DNA of 5,149 bases from DATHYZ01 sp035458865 (GTDB taxonomy: Bacteria; Chloroflexota; Limnocylindria; Limnocylindrales; CSP1-4), in contig DATHYZ010000206.1 in NCBI GenBank assembly GCA_035458865.1, positions 1 to 5,149 on the forward strand, in the 5' to 3' direction. Below are positions 4,736 to 5,149 of the stretch, piece after piece (positions within the stretch are counted from its first letter, which is position 1; every line of letters begins with the position of its first letter). The notes under the pieces are model-generated. The model saw nothing but the letters and a program-made list of their open reading frames with translations, was not told where the DNA came from and searched no databases. The position numbers and the translations under genes were made by a program.

Positions 4736-5149
4736 ATGAACGACCTCCTCCTTCCGCTCGTCGCCGCCGGGGCCGCCGCCCTGTCGATCCTGCTCATCGT
4801 CGTCGGCCTCACCAGCCGACGGAGCGTCGACCCGGTCCAGGCCCGGCTCACCCAGCTGGGCGCCGCCCAGGCCAAGAACCTCGAGGAGCTGGAGCTCCAG
4901 CAGCCGTTCTTCGACCGGACGATGCGGCCGCTCGTGAGCCGGATCGCGGCCTCCTCGACCCGCCTTTCCAGCGCCAACTTCAGCGAGCGAACCGAGAAGC
5001 GGCTGGCCCTGGCGGGGAACCCGAACGATCTCCGGGTCCCCGACTGGCTGGGCATCAAGGTCGTCGCCGCGGTCGTCGGCGCGGTCCTCTTCTTCCTGCT
5101 CTTCACGTTCCTGCTCGGCGTCGGCATCCCCCTAAACTTCGCCCTCGCC
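4736..5149 (+). CDS. tadC: TadC, second inner-membrane platform protein, 3'-truncated
   Basis: The first 138 codons of the second T2SSF-type membrane protein of the Tad system are present; the frame is open to the window edge. It begins MNDLLLPLVAAGAAALSIL, a membrane span at about 4-24. A polar cytoplasmic stretch follows, with VDPVQARLTQLG (31-42) and the region PFFDRTMRPLVSRIAASSTRL (57-77), then KRLALAGNPNDLRVPDWLGIK (88-108), an arrangement typical of TadC N-termini (RPL, then LAxAGNP, then a Trp/Leu-Gly-Lys entry to the next span). A second hydrophobic span starts at about 109 (VVAAVVGAVLFFLLFTFLLGVGI). The diagnostic T2SSF domain lies beyond the edge, so the call rests on the N-terminal pattern and on the position 3 nt after tadB. 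Like TadB it has an anchor, a polar arm and paired spans, in line with the two being paralogues that act together. The downstream genes cannot be seen. Confidence 0.87.
   Translation, partial: MNDLLLPLVAAGAAALSILLIVVGLTSRRSVDPVQARLTQLGAAQAKNLEELELQQPFFDRTMRPLVSRIAASSTRLSSANFSERTEKRLALAGNPNDLRVPDWLGIKVVAAVVGAVLFFLLFTFLLGVGIPLNFALA

Noticed and set aside
1..5149. A wholly undescribed defence or mobile system
   Set aside because: All five genes fall in known Tad families in a known order, with no integrase, transposase, toxin or nuclease motif and no change in base composition within the window.

Overview
The window is one gene-dense stretch of a Tad/Flp-type (tight adherence) type IV pilus or type IVc secretion locus. 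All genes are on the + strand in the order cpaB/rcpC (5' end cut off by the window), cpaE/tadZ, cpaF/tadA, tadB, tadC (3' end cut off). The DNA is very GC-rich and codon third positions are almost all G or C. This explains the long open frames on the opposite strand, which I treat as shadows. No RNA gene, mobile element, CRISPR array or replication origin was seen.

Organism: GC bias, a Tad cluster in this order, a TadZ carrying an N-terminal receiver domain, and a TadA with the Walker B variant GECR and His-box STGHANSP suggest a high-GC Chloroflexota or Actinomycetota bacterium. I lean to Chloroflexota, but this is an impression from protein style and not a demonstrated placement. No secretin, prepilin or prepilin peptidase gene lies inside the window, so the cell-envelope type cannot be read from it.

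Layout: 1-887 is the C-terminal 294 residues of the membrane-anchored SAF-domain assembly protein CpaB. Bases 888-984 are the only sizeable gap (97 bp). It holds a perfect 13-bp inverted repeat with a 4-nt loop just after the cpaB stop, and a poorly placed ribosome-binding site for the next gene. 985-2241 encodes a receiver-plus-ParA/MinD-like ATPase (TadZ/CpaE). 2277-3689 encodes the secretion ATPase (TadA/CpaF). 3716-4732 (tadB) and 4736-5149 (start of tadC) encode the paired inner-membrane platform proteins. Gaps shrink along the cluster (97, 35, 26 and 3 nt), as expected of an operon with translational coupling between tadB and tadC.

How the parts work together (family knowledge): TadZ positions the machine in the cell, the TadA hexamer hydrolyses ATP to drive pilin polymerisation, TadB and TadC form the membrane platform on which TadA acts, and CpaB/RcpC is an extracytoplasmic accessory assembly factor. 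The most noteworthy points are the intact phosphoacceptor receiver fused to TadZ, the Arg replacing the usual P-loop Lys in that same protein, the strong hairpin between cpaB and cpaE, and an unusual C-terminal tail and Cys pair in CpaB. I see a well-known type of system with lineage-specific variations, not a wholly new one.
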